64,000 nucleotides of DNA from Caldovatus aquaticus. Lineage in GTDB: Bacteria > Pseudomonadota > Alphaproteobacteria > Acetobacterales > Acetobacteraceae. Under the pieces are notes generated by a model, which was not told the DNA's origin, ran no database searches, and was given only the letters and a program-made list of their open reading frames with translations. The position numbers and the translations under genes are program-made. Numbering within the stretch: the first letter of the stretch is position 1; each line of letters starts with the position of its first letter. The DNA lies in the NCBI RefSeq assembly GCF_019458025.1, contig NZ_JAHZUY010000015.1, positions 1 through 64,000 of the forward strand, read 5' to 3'. Below, piece after piece: positions 37,303 to 47,436 of the stretch.

Positions 37303-38153
37303 TCCTCGGTCTCCTCCCGGTGGCTGCGGGCCGCGAGCACGGCCTCGGCGAACTCGACGAAGCCCGCCCCGGCGGCGGCGCGCGTAACATAGGCCGGACG
37401 GGCGTCCATGTGGGACAGGAACGGCGCGACGTTGGCGACGCCGACGGAGAGCGGGATGCGGGCGAAGAGCGGCGCGTCGTTCGGCGAATCGCCGAGGTAG
37501 GCGACCTCGCCGAGCGCCTCCGGCAGCGGGCGCCAGAGCGCGGCGAACAGGCGCTCGAGCCCGGACCACTTGTCCCACGCCCCGAACCAGGCGTTGACGT
37601 GGATCGAGCTGATCCGCGCCGCGGCGCCGCCGGCGCGGAAGACGGCGGCGACGCGCTCGGCGGCCGCGAGCGGCAGCGGGGTTGCGACGTCCTCCCGGAA
37701 GTCCACGGCGACGTCGGCGACGCGGAAGGGCTGGTCGGCGGCGAGCGCGGTGCCTGGGACCGCCGCCATCGCCCGCTCGGCGAGCGCGAGCAGCCGGGCG
37801 CGGTCCGATGCGCCGGCCTGCCAGCGCCGCATGCGCCGGGCCGCCGGGTCGTAGGCGTACCACAGCGCCCCGTTCTCCCCGACCACGGCGGCGACCGGCC
37901 AGAGCCGCGCGATCAGGTCGCACCAGCCGGCCGGCCGGCCGGTGACCGGCACCACCGCCACGCCCGCCGCCGCCAGCCGTTCCATCGCGGCGTAGGCGGC
38001 GGCGGTGAGGCGGCCGCCGCTGGTCAGGGTGTCGTCGATGTCGGTCAGCACCCAGCGCAGCGCCGCCAGCCGTTCCCGCGGGGCGGCCGCGAGCGGCTCG
38101 GGGGCGCGCGCCGCCCGGGCGGGCGGAGAGAGGCCTGGGCTGGCCATGGCCAC
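37299..38153 (-). CDS. HAD-IIB family phosphatase, Cof/MPGP-like
   Basis: A 284-residue HAD hydrolase with motif [13 protein letters not shown] near residue 36, motif [13 protein letters not shown], a cap domain in the middle, and motif [12 protein letters not shown]. It resembles the mannosyl-3-phosphoglycerate phosphatase/sucrose phosphatase branch. As first gene of the phnDCEE-glpD operon, it may dephosphorylate the imported compound or a product of it. GTG at 38153 has GGAG 8 bases upstream; ATG at 38147 is possible. It overlaps phnD by ATGA. Confidence 0.88.
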   Translation of the reverse strand: MAMASPGLSPPARAARAPEPLAAAPRERLAALRWVLTDIDDTLTSGGRLTAAAYAAMERLAAAGVAVVPVTGRPAGWCDLIARLWPVAAVVGENGALWYAYDPAARRMRRWQAGASDRARLLALAERAMAAVPGTALAADQPFRVADVAVDFREDVATPLPLAAAERVAAVFRAGGAAARISSIHVNAWFGAWDKWSGLERLFAALWRPLPEALGEVAYLGDSPNDAPLFARIPLSVGVANVAPFLSHMDARPAYVTRAAAGAGFVEFAEAVLAARSHREETEE

Positions 38154-38173
38154 GGCAGGGGCTCCGACAGAGT

Positions 38174-38205
38174 ATGTGGAACCTACCTCATTAGATGTGG
38201 AACCT
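38174..38205 (-). promoter_or_regulatory. Paired 11-bp operators and promoter of the HAD-phnDCEE-glpD operon
   Basis: ATGTGGAACCT occurs twice, at 38174-38184 and 38195-38205, start-to-start 21 bp (two helical turns). On the minus strand TTGAGG (38208-38203) and TAGGTT (38185-38180) are 17 bp apart and could be the -35 and -10, so one repeat overlaps each element. The pair lies between the DeoR-type regulator gene and the operon and is the obvious candidate for the regulator's binding site. Confidence 0.65.
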
Positions 38206-39011
38206 CAAACATTCTCCGCCGCCTCTCCGGCGATCGTCACCCGCACGCCGGACCGCTCCAGGGCGCCGGCGAGATCGGCCGGGGGGGTGCGGTCCGTCAC
38301 CAGGTCCGTCAGGGCGGCGAGGGGGCAGACGCGCTCCAGGTGCGGCGCGCCGAACTTGCCGCCGTCCACCAGCAGCACCCGCCGCGCGGCACGGGCGAGC
38401 ATGGCGCGCTTCACCCAGCATGCCCGGCTCTCCACATCGGTCGGGCCTTCGGCGGTCAGGCCGGAGGCGCCGATCAGGCAGAGATCGGCGTTGAAGCGGC
38501 GCAGGAACTCGCCGGTGTCGGGGCCATAGACGGCGCGCTCGGCGGCATAGAGCTCGCCCGGGCAGAGCAGCACCCGCACCCCGGGCCGCCCGGCGAGCGT
38601 CTGCGCCACGGCGAGGCTGTTGGTCAGCAGCGTCGCCGGGACGCCGCGCGCGGCCAGCGCCCGGGCGAAATGCGCGGTGGTGGAGCCGGCGTCCACCATC
38701 AGCACCGCGCCGGGCTCGACCAGCGCCGCGGCTGCGGCGCCGATGCGGGCGCGCTCGGCCACCGCCATGCGCTCGCGCTCGGCGATCTCGGGCTGCACGC
38801 CGGCGGGATGCGGGGCGGAAGCGCCGCCATAGGTCCGGCGCACCATGCCCTGGCGCGAGAGCTCCTCGACGTCGCGCCGCACCGTCTCGGCCGAGACGCC
38901 GAACTCGGCGGCCAGCGCCGAGATGCGCACCGTGGGGTCGGTGGCGAGCGCGGCGAGGATGCGGCGGTGACGCTGGTCCTTGGGCGGGGCGCTGCCGGTG
39001 CGGGGGGGCAT
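38205..39011 (-). CDS. DeoR/GlpR-family transcriptional regulator
   Basis: A 268-residue regulator with an N-terminal helix-turn-helix (QRHRRILAALATDPTVRISA, then EFGVSAETVRRDVEELSRQG) and the GGA turn typical of DeoR proteins, followed by a C-terminal sugar-phosphate sensor domain with VDAGSTTAHFARAL, LLTNSLAVAQ and ASGLTAEGPTDVES. Family members are usually repressors released by a phosphorylated sugar or glycerol 3-phosphate. It lies 51 bp upstream of the HAD-phnDCEE-glpD operon on the same strand, with paired repeats in the gap. ATG at 39011 chosen because the HTH follows shortly. Confidence 0.92.
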   Translation of the reverse strand: MPPRTGSAPPKDQRHRRILAALATDPTVRISALAAEFGVSAETVRRDVEELSRQGMVRRTYGGASAPHPAGVQPEIAERERMAVAERARIGAAAAALVEPGAVLMVDAGSTTAHFARALAARGVPATLLTNSLAVAQTLAGRPGVRVLLCPGELYAAERAVYGPDTGEFLRRFNADLCLIGASGLTAEGPTDVESRACWVKRAMLARAARRVLLVDGGKFGAPHLERVCPLAALTDLVTDRTPPADLAGALERSGVRVTIAGEAAENV

Positions 39012-39095
39012 GGCGCGCCATCGTCCCCGTCCGGGCCGCCGGCCGCAAGCGGCCGTCTTGAGCGCGGCGGCGCTTGCGGCTTTGCTCGGCGGGCC

Positions 39096-39650
39096 ATGCC
39101 ATCCGCACCGCCGCTCACCGTCCGCGACAGCCGCGATTCGGACCTGCCCGCGATCGCCGCGATCTACGGGCACTGGGTCGTGCACGGCTTCGCCAGCTTC
39201 GAGCTGGAGCCGCCGGGCGTGGAGGAGATGGCGCGCCGCCGCCGCGCCCTGCTCGAGGCCGGCTATCCCTGGCTGGTGGCGGAGGGCGAGCGGGATGCCG
39301 TGCTCGGCTACGCCTACGCCGGTCCCTACCGGACCCGCCCGGCCTATCGCTTCGCCGTGGAGAACTCGGTCTATGTCGCGCCGGAGGTGGCGGGCGCGCG
39401 CCGCGGCGTCGGGCGCGCCCTGCTCGCGGCGCTGATCGCGCGCTGCGAGGCGGCGGGGTTCCGGCAGATGGTCGCGGTGATCGGCGATTCCGGCAACGCC
39501 GCCTCGATCGGCCTGCACGCGCGCTGCGGCTTCGCCCGCGCCGGGCTGCTGCCGGCGGTGGGCTGGAAGCACGGGCGCTGGGTGGACAGCGTGCTGATGG
39601 CGCGCGCCCTCGGCGAGGGCAGCGCGACGCCGCCGCCGGACGGACGGTGA
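39096..39650 (+). CDS. GNAT acetyltransferase, phosphinothricin/methionine sulfone type
   Basis: A 184-residue GNAT N-acetyltransferase resembling Pat/Bar/MddA: VRDSRDSDLPAIAAIYGHWV, FELEPPGVEEMARR, GYAYAGPYRTRPAYRFAVEN, SVYVAPEVAGARRGVGRALL and the C-terminal VGWKHGRWVDSVLM. It acetylates phosphinothricin-like or methionine-derivative amino groups using acetyl-CoA. Divergent from the deoR gene and overlapping the next gene by GTGA. Confidence 0.9.
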   Translation: MPSAPPLTVRDSRDSDLPAIAAIYGHWVVHGFASFELEPPGVEEMARRRRALLEAGYPWLVAEGERDAVLGYAYAGPYRTRPAYRFAVENSVYVAPEVAGARRGVGRALLAALIARCEAAGFRQMVAVIGDSGNAASIGLHARCGFARAGLLPAVGWKHGRWVDSVLMARALGEGSATPPPDGR

Positions 39651-40822
39651 CGCCCTCGCCGCAAGGGCGCGCGGGGGGCGCGCGGCCCCCGGCGCCGGCC
39701 GCCGCGGCCGACCGCGCCTCGCGCGATGCCGCGCTGGTGCTCGGGCTGACCCTGCCGGGCGACACGGTGCTCTACCTGCTGCTGCCGCTGCACGCGGCGG
39801 CGTTCGGCGTGTCGCTCGCCGAGGCCGGGCTGCTGCTGGCGGCCAACCGGCTGGTGCGGATCCTCGGCTACGGCGCGGTGGCGCGGTTCTACACCCGGCG
39901 CGGGCCGCGCGCCGCCTGCCTGCTCGCCGTGCTCGGCGCGGCGGCGGCGGCGGCGGGGTATGCGCTCGCGCACGGGGTGTGGTGGCTCCTGCTCGCGCGG
40001 CTGGTCTGGGGCCTCTCCTTCGCGGCGATGAACATCGCGACGCAGGCGCTGGCGACGGCGCTGGCGGAAGGCGCGGCGCGGCGCTCCGGCGTCTCGCGCG
40101 CGATCATCAGCACCGGGCCGATGCTGGGGCTGCTCGCGGGCGCGGCGCTGGCCGAGTTCGCGGGGCCGCGGGCGGTGTTCGCGGCGCTCGCCGGAGTCGC
40201 GCTGCTCGCCCTGCCCTTTGCCTGGGGTCTGCCGCGCGGGCCGGGCGAGGCGGTGCAGACGGCCGGGCCGCGCTTCGGCATCCCGGCGCGGCTCGACCTG
40301 TGGTCCTTCGTGCAGGGGATGGCGCTCGACGGGGTGTTCATCCTCGGTCTCTCCGTGCTGGCGGCGGCGGCGCTGCCGCAGGGCGCGGCGCTCGCCGCGG
40401 GGGCGGCGCTCGCGGCGCGCTATGCCTCGGAGATCCTGCTCGGCCCGCCGGCGGGGCGGCTCGCCGAGCGGTTCGGCGCGCTGCCGGTGCTGATCGCGGT
40501 CTCGCTCGGCTCGGCCGCGGGGATCGCGCTGGTCGGCTTCGGGGCGCTGTGGGCCGGGGCGATCGCCGTGGTCGCGCTGCGCGGCCTGCTGCAGCCGTTG
40601 CCGGCGCCGGTCGCGGCGGCGGCGAATCCGGGGCCGGCGCGCGTGCCGGCGCTGGCGCGCATGGCGACCTGGCGCGACATGGGGGCGGGCGCCGGGCCGC
40701 TGGTCGCCGGGGTGCTGCTGCCCCTGGTGCCGCCCGCGCTGCTCTATGGCGGCACGGCGCTGGCGCTCGCCCTGGCCTCGCTCGCGCTGCTGCCGCGCCT
40801 CGCCGGCGCGCGCGGGCGGTAG
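39647..40822 (+). CDS. MFS transporter
   Basis: A 391-residue protein with about 12 hydrophobic segments and an MFS-like loop after the second segment (NRLVRILGYGAVARFYTRRGPR). A second loop around GPPAGRLAERFGALP marks the half-repeat. Substrate is not predictable; co-translation with the acetyltransferase (GTG start in its stop) suggests an export or resistance pair. Confidence 0.85.
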   Translation: MTPSPQGRAGGARPPAPAAAADRASRDAALVLGLTLPGDTVLYLLLPLHAAAFGVSLAEAGLLLAANRLVRILGYGAVARFYTRRGPRAACLLAVLGAAAAAAGYALAHGVWWLLLARLVWGLSFAAMNIATQALATALAEGAARRSGVSRAIISTGPMLGLLAGAALAEFAGPRAVFAALAGVALLALPFAWGLPRGPGEAVQTAGPRFGIPARLDLWSFVQGMALDGVFILGLSVLAAAALPQGAALAAGAALAARYASEILLGPPAGRLAERFGALPVLIAVSLGSAAGIALVGFGALWAGAIAVVALRGLLQPLPAPVAAAANPGPARVPALARMATWRDMGAGAGPLVAGVLLPLVPPALLYGGTALALALASLALLPRLAGARGR

Positions 40823-40857
40823 GCGCGCGGCCGGTCCGGGGGCTACAAGCCCGGCCG

Positions 40858-42573
40858 ATGTCGCATCTGCTGCTCGCCAACCTGGTCGTCGCCCTCACCC
40901 TGGCCTTCGCCTTCGGCTGGGCGGCCCGGGCGCTGCGCCTGCCGCCGCTGTTCGGCTACCTGCTCGCGGGGATCGCCGTGGGGCCGCACACGCCGGGCTT
41001 CGACGCCGATCCCGCCCTCACCGGCGCGATGGCCGAGGTCGGGGTGGCGCTGCTGCTGTTCGGCGTCGGGCTCCACTTCCAGCCGCGCGACCTGTTCGCC
41101 GTCTGGCGCGTGGCGCTGCCGGGCGCGGTGGCGCAGGTGGCGTTCGGGACCGCGCTCGGCGCGCTGGTCGGGCACCTCGCCCTCGGCCTCGCCGCGGGGC
41201 CGGCGGCGGTGTTCGGGCTCGCCCTCGCCATCGCCTCGACGGCGGTGGCGACCCGGCTCCTGGAGGAGGACGGGGCGCTGGCGAGCCGCGCGGGGCACGT
41301 CGCGCTCGGCTGGCTGGTGATGCAGGACGTGCTGGTGGTGCTGGCCCTGGTGCTCGTGCCCGCCGCGGCGGGGCACGGGGCGGAGGGGCTCGGCGCCGCG
41401 CTCGGCCGCACGGTGCTGGAGCTGCTGGCCTTCGTCGCGGTGGTGATGCTGGTCGGGCGGCGCGCGTTGCCCTGGGCGCTGGCGCGGGTGGCGCGCGGCG
41501 CCTCGCGCGAGCTGTTCACCCTCGCCGTCGTGGTGGCCGCTCTCGGCACCGCTTTCGCCGCCTCCGAGCTGTTCCACGTCTCCTTCGCGCTCGGCGCCTT
41601 CTTCGCCGGGCTGCTGCTCGGCGAGAGCGACCTCGGCCACCAGGCGGCGGCGGAGACGGTGCCGCTGCAGCGCGTGTTCGCCGCGCTGTTCTTCGTCAGC
41701 GTCGGCATGCTGGTGGACCCGCGCGACATCGCCGCCGCGCCCCTGACCGCGGCGGCGGCGCTGCTCGCCGTGCTGGCCGGCACGGGCGGCGCCACCTTCG
41801 CGCTGCTGCTGCTGCTGCGCGTGCCGCTGGCGATGGCGGCGACGGTGGCGGCGGCGCTGGCGCAGATCGGCGAGTTCTCCTTCGTGCTGGTGCAGTTCGC
41901 CATCGCCCTCGGCGTGCTGCCGCCGGAGGCCGGCGGCCCGGTGCTCGCCGCGGCGTTCGGCGCGATCCTGCTGACGCCGCTCTCGCGCCGCCTGGCGCGC
42001 CTCGCCGCGCGGCGGCTGATCGCGATGCCGGGCCTGCGGCGCTGGCAGGAGCGGGGCGGGGGCCGGGCCCTGGCCGCGCTGCCGGACGAGGGCCTCGCCG
42101 GCCACGCCATCCTGGTCGGCCACGGCCGGGTCGGGCGCATCGTCGCCGCGGCACTGCGCCGGCACGGCCTGCCCTATGTCGTCATCGAGCAGGACCGTGC
42201 CGCGGCCGAGCACCTGCGCGCGCAGGGCGTGCGGACGGTGTGGGGCGACGCCACCCGGCCCGAGGTGATGGCGGCGGCGCGGCCGGAGCGGGCGCGGCTG
42301 CTGATCCTCGCGCTGCCGGGCGCGGCGGAGGCGCGCGCGGCGCTCGCCCTGGCGCGCGCCGCCAACCCCGAGATCGTCGTCGCCGCGCGCGCGCACGACG
42401 ACGGCGCGATGCGTTTCCTCGCCGGCGAGGGCGGCGCCGGGCTGGTGGTGATGGGCGAGCGCGAGATCGCGCTCAGCATGGCGGACTTCGCGCTGCGGCA
42501 CCTCGGTGTGGACGCCGAGACCGCGCAGGGCACGGTGGACGGGCTGCGCGCGGAGGTGCCCGGGGCGGTGTGA
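40858..42573 (+). CDS. CPA2-family cation/proton antiporter with TrkA-N domain (KefB/YbaL type)
   Basis: A 571-residue protein: about 12 membrane segments (residues 1-390) with LPPLFGYLLAGIAVGPHTPG, LLLFGVGLHF and ALAIASTAVATRLLEEDG, followed by a cytoplasmic Rossmann TrkA_N/RCK domain opening HAILVGHGRVGRIVAAALRR (about residue 417) and IEQD ribose-binding Asp. It probably mediates K+ or Na+ export coupled to H+. The N-terminal start fits the usual family opening. Confidence 0.92.
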   Translation: MSHLLLANLVVALTLAFAFGWAARALRLPPLFGYLLAGIAVGPHTPGFDADPALTGAMAEVGVALLLFGVGLHFQPRDLFAVWRVALPGAVAQVAFGTALGALVGHLALGLAAGPAAVFGLALAIASTAVATRLLEEDGALASRAGHVALGWLVMQDVLVVLALVLVPAAAGHGAEGLGAALGRTVLELLAFVAVVMLVGRRALPWALARVARGASRELFTLAVVVAALGTAFAASELFHVSFALGAFFAGLLLGESDLGHQAAAETVPLQRVFAALFFVSVGMLVDPRDIAAAPLTAAAALLAVLAGTGGATFALLLLLRVPLAMAATVAAALAQIGEFSFVLVQFAIALGVLPPEAGGPVLAAAFGAILLTPLSRRLARLAARRLIAMPGLRRWQERGGGRALAALPDEGLAGHAILVGHGRVGRIVAAALRRHGLPYVVIEQDRAAAEHLRAQGVRTVWGDATRPEVMAAARPERARLLILALPGAAEARAALALARAANPEIVVAARAHDDGAMRFLAGEGGAGLVVMGEREIALSMADFALRHLGVDAETAQGTVDGLRAEVPGAV

Positions 42574-42672
42574 CGCCGGAGGGGAGAGGCGCGGTTGGCG
42601 CGCGGCGGCGGGCGGGCTACGGAATCGCCGGGCGCGGGCGCGGCGGCCCGGAACGGGAGGGAACGCAGGACC

Positions 42673-43461
42673 ATGGCACGCCGGATCATCGACATCTCCG
42701 TCCCGCTGAAGGCCGGGATCAGGAGCGACCCGCCGGGGAGCGAGCCGCAGATCGCCTACCTCGACCACCACGCCACGGCGCCGCGCATGGCGGACTACAT
42801 GGGCGTGCGCGTGGACCAGCTGCCGGAGGGCGAATACGCCGCCATCGAGCGGGCGGACATCAGCACCCACAACGGCACCCATCTCGATGCGCCCTACCAT
42901 TACTTCTCGCGCATGAACGAGCGGCTGAAGCCGGGGGGCGAGCCCTCCTGGCGGATTGACGAGGTGCCGCTCGAGTGGTGCTTCCAGCCGGGGGTGAAGC
43001 TCGACTTCCGCCACCTGCCGGACGGCTACGTGGCGACGCCGGGCGACGTCGAGGCGGAACTGAAGCGCATCGGGCACGAGCTGCGCCCGCTCGAGATCGT
43101 GGTCGTGAACACGCGCGCGGGCAGCCGCTACGGCGAGGACGACTACGTGGACGCCGGCTGCGGCATGGGCAGGGCGGCGACCCTGTGGCTGCTCGAGCGC
43201 GGCATCCGCGTGGTCGGCACCGACGGCTGGTCGTGGGACGCGCCCTTCTCCTTCACCCGCAGGCGCGTGGCGGAGACCGGCGACGCCTCGCTGATCTGGG
43301 AGGGCCACCGCGCCGGGCGCGAGATCGGCTACTGCCACATCGAGAAGCTGCACAACCTGGAGGCGCTGCCGCCCGACGGCTTCCTGGTGTGCTGCTTCCC
43401 GGTGAAGGTGCATCGCGCCTCCGCCGGCTGGTGCCGCGCCGTCGCGATCATCGAGGAGTGA
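42673..43461 (+). CDS. Cyclase family protein (kynurenine formamidase-like metal hydrolase)
   Basis: A 262-residue protein with the family metal motif STHNGTHLDAPYHY (HxGTHxDxPxH) near residues 76-90, plus DISVPL at the N-terminus. KynB-type formamidases and isatin hydrolases have this fold. The window has no kynurenine-pathway genes. ATG at 42673 chosen at the start of the conserved ARRIIDISVPL. It precedes the liv transporter by 485 bp. Confidence 0.88.
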   Translation: MARRIIDISVPLKAGIRSDPPGSEPQIAYLDHHATAPRMADYMGVRVDQLPEGEYAAIERADISTHNGTHLDAPYHYFSRMNERLKPGGEPSWRIDEVPLEWCFQPGVKLDFRHLPDGYVATPGDVEAELKRIGHELRPLEIVVVNTRAGSRYGEDDYVDAGCGMGRAATLWLLERGIRVVGTDGWSWDAPFSFTRRRVAETGDASLIWEGHRAGREIGYCHIEKLHNLEALPPDGFLVCCFPVKVHRASAGWCRAVAIIEE

Positions 43462-43945
43462 CGGCGAGGGCTCCCCGGCCGCGCGCGCCCGCGGCGCGCC
43501 GGGGCCCTCGCCCCCGCCGTGCGGGGAGGCGGGCGGCTGCGGGGAAGGTTTCCGCCCTGCCGGGGCGGGCCTGGGCGGCCGGCTTCCCTGCGCTCTTGGC
43601 CGCAGGACGATTCGGTGCATGATGAGGCCGGGAGAGACGATCCAGGAATGGGCGCATGACGGGAATCGCGCGGGACGGCCGCGCTGGCCGGGCGAGCACG
43701 CCGCGAACGGCGCGATCCGGCAGTGACGGGCGCCGCCGCGAGGCGGACGGGCGCAACGTTCCCCCGCCGGTCCGGGCAAGCGGCATCCCGCCCGGTTCTC
43801 GACCCGCCAGGCAGGCGATGCGGCATCCGGCGGCGCGGTGGCAGGCCGGCGCGACGCCCCGGCGCGATCCCGCCGCGGAAGCGGCGGGCGGGCGCGGGGT
43901 GCGGCGACGGGCTGCGCCGCAGGCGACGGAGGGAGCGGCGGCCTG
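43462..43945. other. 484-bp region upstream of the liv genes, no gene called
   Basis: Open frames here are Arg/Pro-rich and lack coding signal, including a 96-codon frame at 43656 whose TGA overlaps the livH ATG. It should hold the promoter for livH, but no convincing -35/-10 pair was found. GGAGGGAG at the right edge is the livH ribosome site. Confidence 0.45.
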
Positions 43946-44902
43946 ATGGAGTGGGAGATCCTCCTCGAGAACGTGCTGAACGCGCTGGCCGCGGGCATCA
44001 CCATCGGCTGCATCTACGGCCTGATGTGCGTCGGCCTCAGCCTGATCTTCGGCATCATGCGGGTGGTGAACTTCGCCCAGGGCGACCTGCTGATGCTCGG
44101 CGCCTACGCCGCCTTCTACCTGGTGGCCGCGTGGGGCGTCCTCGCCTTCCTGGGGCCGGAATTCGGGCCCTTCGTCGGCGCCGTCCTCGCCGGGCCGATC
44201 GTCTTCGCGAGCGGCTGGGTGCTGCACCGCTGGATCGTCTCGCGCGTCTCCGGCCTGCGCACCGCGGCGAGCCTGGACGAGGGGCACTACGGCCAGCTCA
44301 TCGTCACCCTCGGCATCGCGCTGATCCTGCAGAACGGCGGGCTGATCCTGTTCGGCTCGATGCCGCGCGCGGTGCGCACGCCGCTCTCCTCCTCCGCCTG
44401 GATGGTGGAGACGGGGATCGGCGATGCGACGATCTTCCTCAACAAGGCGCGCGTGATCTCCGGCCTGGTCGCGATCCTCGCCGTCGCCGCGCTGTACTGG
44501 CTGCTCGAGCGCACGCGGCTCGGCAAGGCGCTGCGCGCGGCGGCGGACAACCCGACGGCCGCGACCTACATGGGCATCGACGTGGACCGGGCGCACCGCG
44601 TCGCCTTCGCGCTCGGCAGCGGCATCACCGCGGTGGCCGGCGGGCTGGTCGCGACCTACCTCTCTTTCACGCCCTTCATGGGGCTCGACTTCGTGGTGAT
44701 CATGTACGCGGGCGTGGTGCTGGGCGGGATGGGGAGCCTGCTCGGCGCCTTCTGGGGCGGGCTCACGATCGGCTTCGTGCAGCAGATCTCGGCGCTGTTC
44801 CTGCCGCCGCAGCTGCAGAACGCGGCGATCTTCGTCGTCTTCCTGCTGATCGTGACGCTCAGGCCGCAGGGCCTGTTCGGCCGCTCGGCGGAGCGCGCCT
44901 GA
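43946..44902 (+). CDS. livH: Branched-chain amino acid-type ABC transporter permease (LivH)
   Basis: A 318-residue permease with about eight membrane segments and LivH signatures GCIYGLMCVGLSLIFGIMRV, NFAQGDLLMLGAYAAFYL, ALRAAADNPTAATYMGID and GLDFVVIMYAGVVLGGMGS. It forms the channel with the LivM part of the next gene. Substrate may be leucine-type amino acids, amides, urea-like or aromatic acids. The TGA overlaps the ATG of the fused livM-livG. Confidence 0.93.
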   Translation: MEWEILLENVLNALAAGITIGCIYGLMCVGLSLIFGIMRVVNFAQGDLLMLGAYAAFYLVAAWGVLAFLGPEFGPFVGAVLAGPIVFASGWVLHRWIVSRVSGLRTAASLDEGHYGQLIVTLGIALILQNGGLILFGSMPRAVRTPLSSSAWMVETGIGDATIFLNKARVISGLVAILAVAALYWLLERTRLGKALRAAADNPTAATYMGIDVDRAHRVAFALGSGITAVAGGLVATYLSFTPFMGLDFVVIMYAGVVLGGMGSLLGAFWGGLTIGFVQQISALFLPPQLQNAAIFVVFLLIVTLRPQGLFGRSAERA

Positions 44903-46703
44903 TGCGGCCCGGCGCGCTCGCCCGCCTGCGGCGGGACGGCCTGGTCCTCGCGGTTCTTGTCGCCGTCTACCTCGCCGTCTCGGGCCTGGTGACGAACAGC
45001 TACTACCAGCTGATGCTCACCCTGGTGCCGGTCTGGGCGGCGGTCGGGCTCTCCTGGAACCTGTTCTCGGGCTATGTGGGGCTGATCTCCTTCGGGCACG
45101 CGGTGTTCTTCGGGCTCGGCGCCTACACCGTGGCGCTGACCCTGAACTGGTGGGACCTCTCGCCCTGGCTCGGCATCGCGCTCGGCACCGTGGTGGGCGC
45201 CGCGGCGGCGGTGTTCATCGGCATGCCGACCTTCCGGCTGCGCGGGCACTACTTCGCGCTCTCGATGCTCGCCTTCCCGCTGGTGCTGCTCTACCTGTTC
45301 CAGTACCTCGGCTACCAGGAGGTCTCCCTGCCGATGAAGCGGCAGGACCCGGTGTTCTGGCTGCAATTCACCGATCCCCGCAGCTACACCCTCATCGCCG
45401 TGGGCCTCGTCGTCGTCGCGATGGCGATCTCGATGGCGGTCGAGAATTCCCGCTTCGGCCTGACCCTGATGGCGATCCGCCAGAACGAGCTGGCGGCGGA
45501 GGCCTCGGGCATCGACGCGCGGCGGTGGAAGATGCGCGCGCTGGTGCTGAGCGGCGCGATCGCCGCCGCGGCGGGTGGGTTCTATGCCTGCATCCTGCTC
45601 GTCGTCACGCCGGATGCGGTGTTCGGCATGCTCACCTCGGCCCAGGCGCTGACGGTGGTGCTGTTCGGCGGCGTCGGCACGGTGTGGGGCCCGCTGATCG
45701 GCTCGGCGATCCTGATCCCCCTGGCGGAGACGCTGCACGCGGAACTCGGCAACATCGTGCCGGGCATCCAGGGGGTGGTGTACGGCGTCGCGATCATCCT
45801 GGTGATGCTGCTGGCGCCGGAGGGGGTGTTCTGGACGGTGCGCGACCGCTGGCGCCTCGGTCGCGGCGGGCCGGAGCGGCCCGCGCCGCGCGGCCTCGAG
45901 CGGTCCGAGCCGCGCGGTCCGGAGCGTGGCGCCGGGCCGCCGCCGGCGCCGGCGCGCGCGGCGGCCGCCGCGCCCGCTCCGGCGCCGCTGCTCCGCGTCG
46001 AGGGGCTGTCCAAGGCGTTCGGCGGGCTGCGCGCCGTGGACGACGTCTCCTTCGCCGTGGCGAGCGGCGAGATCCTCGGCATCATCGGGCCGAACGGCGC
46101 GGGGAAGACGACGCTGTTCAACGTGCTGAACGGCGTGCTGCCGGCCGATGCGGGCCGCGCCTGGCTCGACGGCGAGACGATCACCGGCCGCAAGCTGCAC
46201 GCCATCCGCCGGCTTGGCGTCGGGCGGACCTTCCAGGTGGTGCGCTCCTTCCCGCGCCTCTCGCTGCTCGACAACGTGCTGATCGGCGCCTACGGCGCGG
46301 GCCTGACCGGCGGGGCGGCGACGGCGGCGGCCGAGGAGGCGCTGGAGCGCGTCGGGCTGCTGCACGATGCCGCGCGGTCCGCGGGCCAGCTCACCAACAA
46401 GGGCCTCAGGCTGATGGAGCTTGCGCGCGCGCTCGCCGGCCGGCCGCGCCTGTTGCTGCTCGACGAGACGCTGGCCGGCCTCGGGCGCGAGGAGTGCGAC
46501 GAGCTGCTCGAGGTGCTGCGCCGCCTGCGCGCGGAAGGCACGACCATCGTCATCATCGAGCACACGATGCATGCCATGCTGCGCCTCGCCGACCGCTTCG
46601 TCGTCCTCGACCACGGCAAGGTGCTGGCCGAGGGCGCGCCGCAGGCGGTGGTGGAGGACCGCTCGGTGATCGAGGCCTATCTCGGCAAGAAGTGGCTGGC
46701 GCG

Positions 46704-46716
<13 letters not shown>
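44902..46716 (+). CDS. Fused LivM permease - LivG ATPase of a branched-chain amino acid-type ABC transporter
   Basis: A 604-residue fusion. LivM: about residues 1-310, with SWNLFSGYVGLISFGHAVFF, GMPTFRLRGHYFALSMLAF and AIRQNELAAEASGIDARRWK. A Pro/Arg/Ala-rich linker covers about 315-358. LivG: about 360-604, with Walker A GPNGAGKT (396-403), VGRTFQVVRSFPRLSLLDNV, and Walker B LLLLDETLAGL. The ABC signature is degenerate: QLTNKGLRLMELARAL in place of LSxGQ. Frame and codon use are continuous through the linker, so this is not an annotation artefact. It overlaps livF by 13 bp. Confidence 0.92.
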
Positions 46717-47417
<701 letters not shown>

Positions 47418-47436
47418 CTGGCCAGGGAGGACAGGA

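Noticed and set aside
43656..43946. A 96-codon frame ending on the livH start codon
   Set aside because: The TGA/ATG overlap is tempting, but the product is Arg/Pro-rich without any motif and lacks coding-type codon use.
40843..44013. A 1056-codon open frame opposite the antiporter and cyclase genes
   Set aside because: It is a His/Arg/Gln-rich mirror of the plus-strand coding frames, with no recognisable domain.
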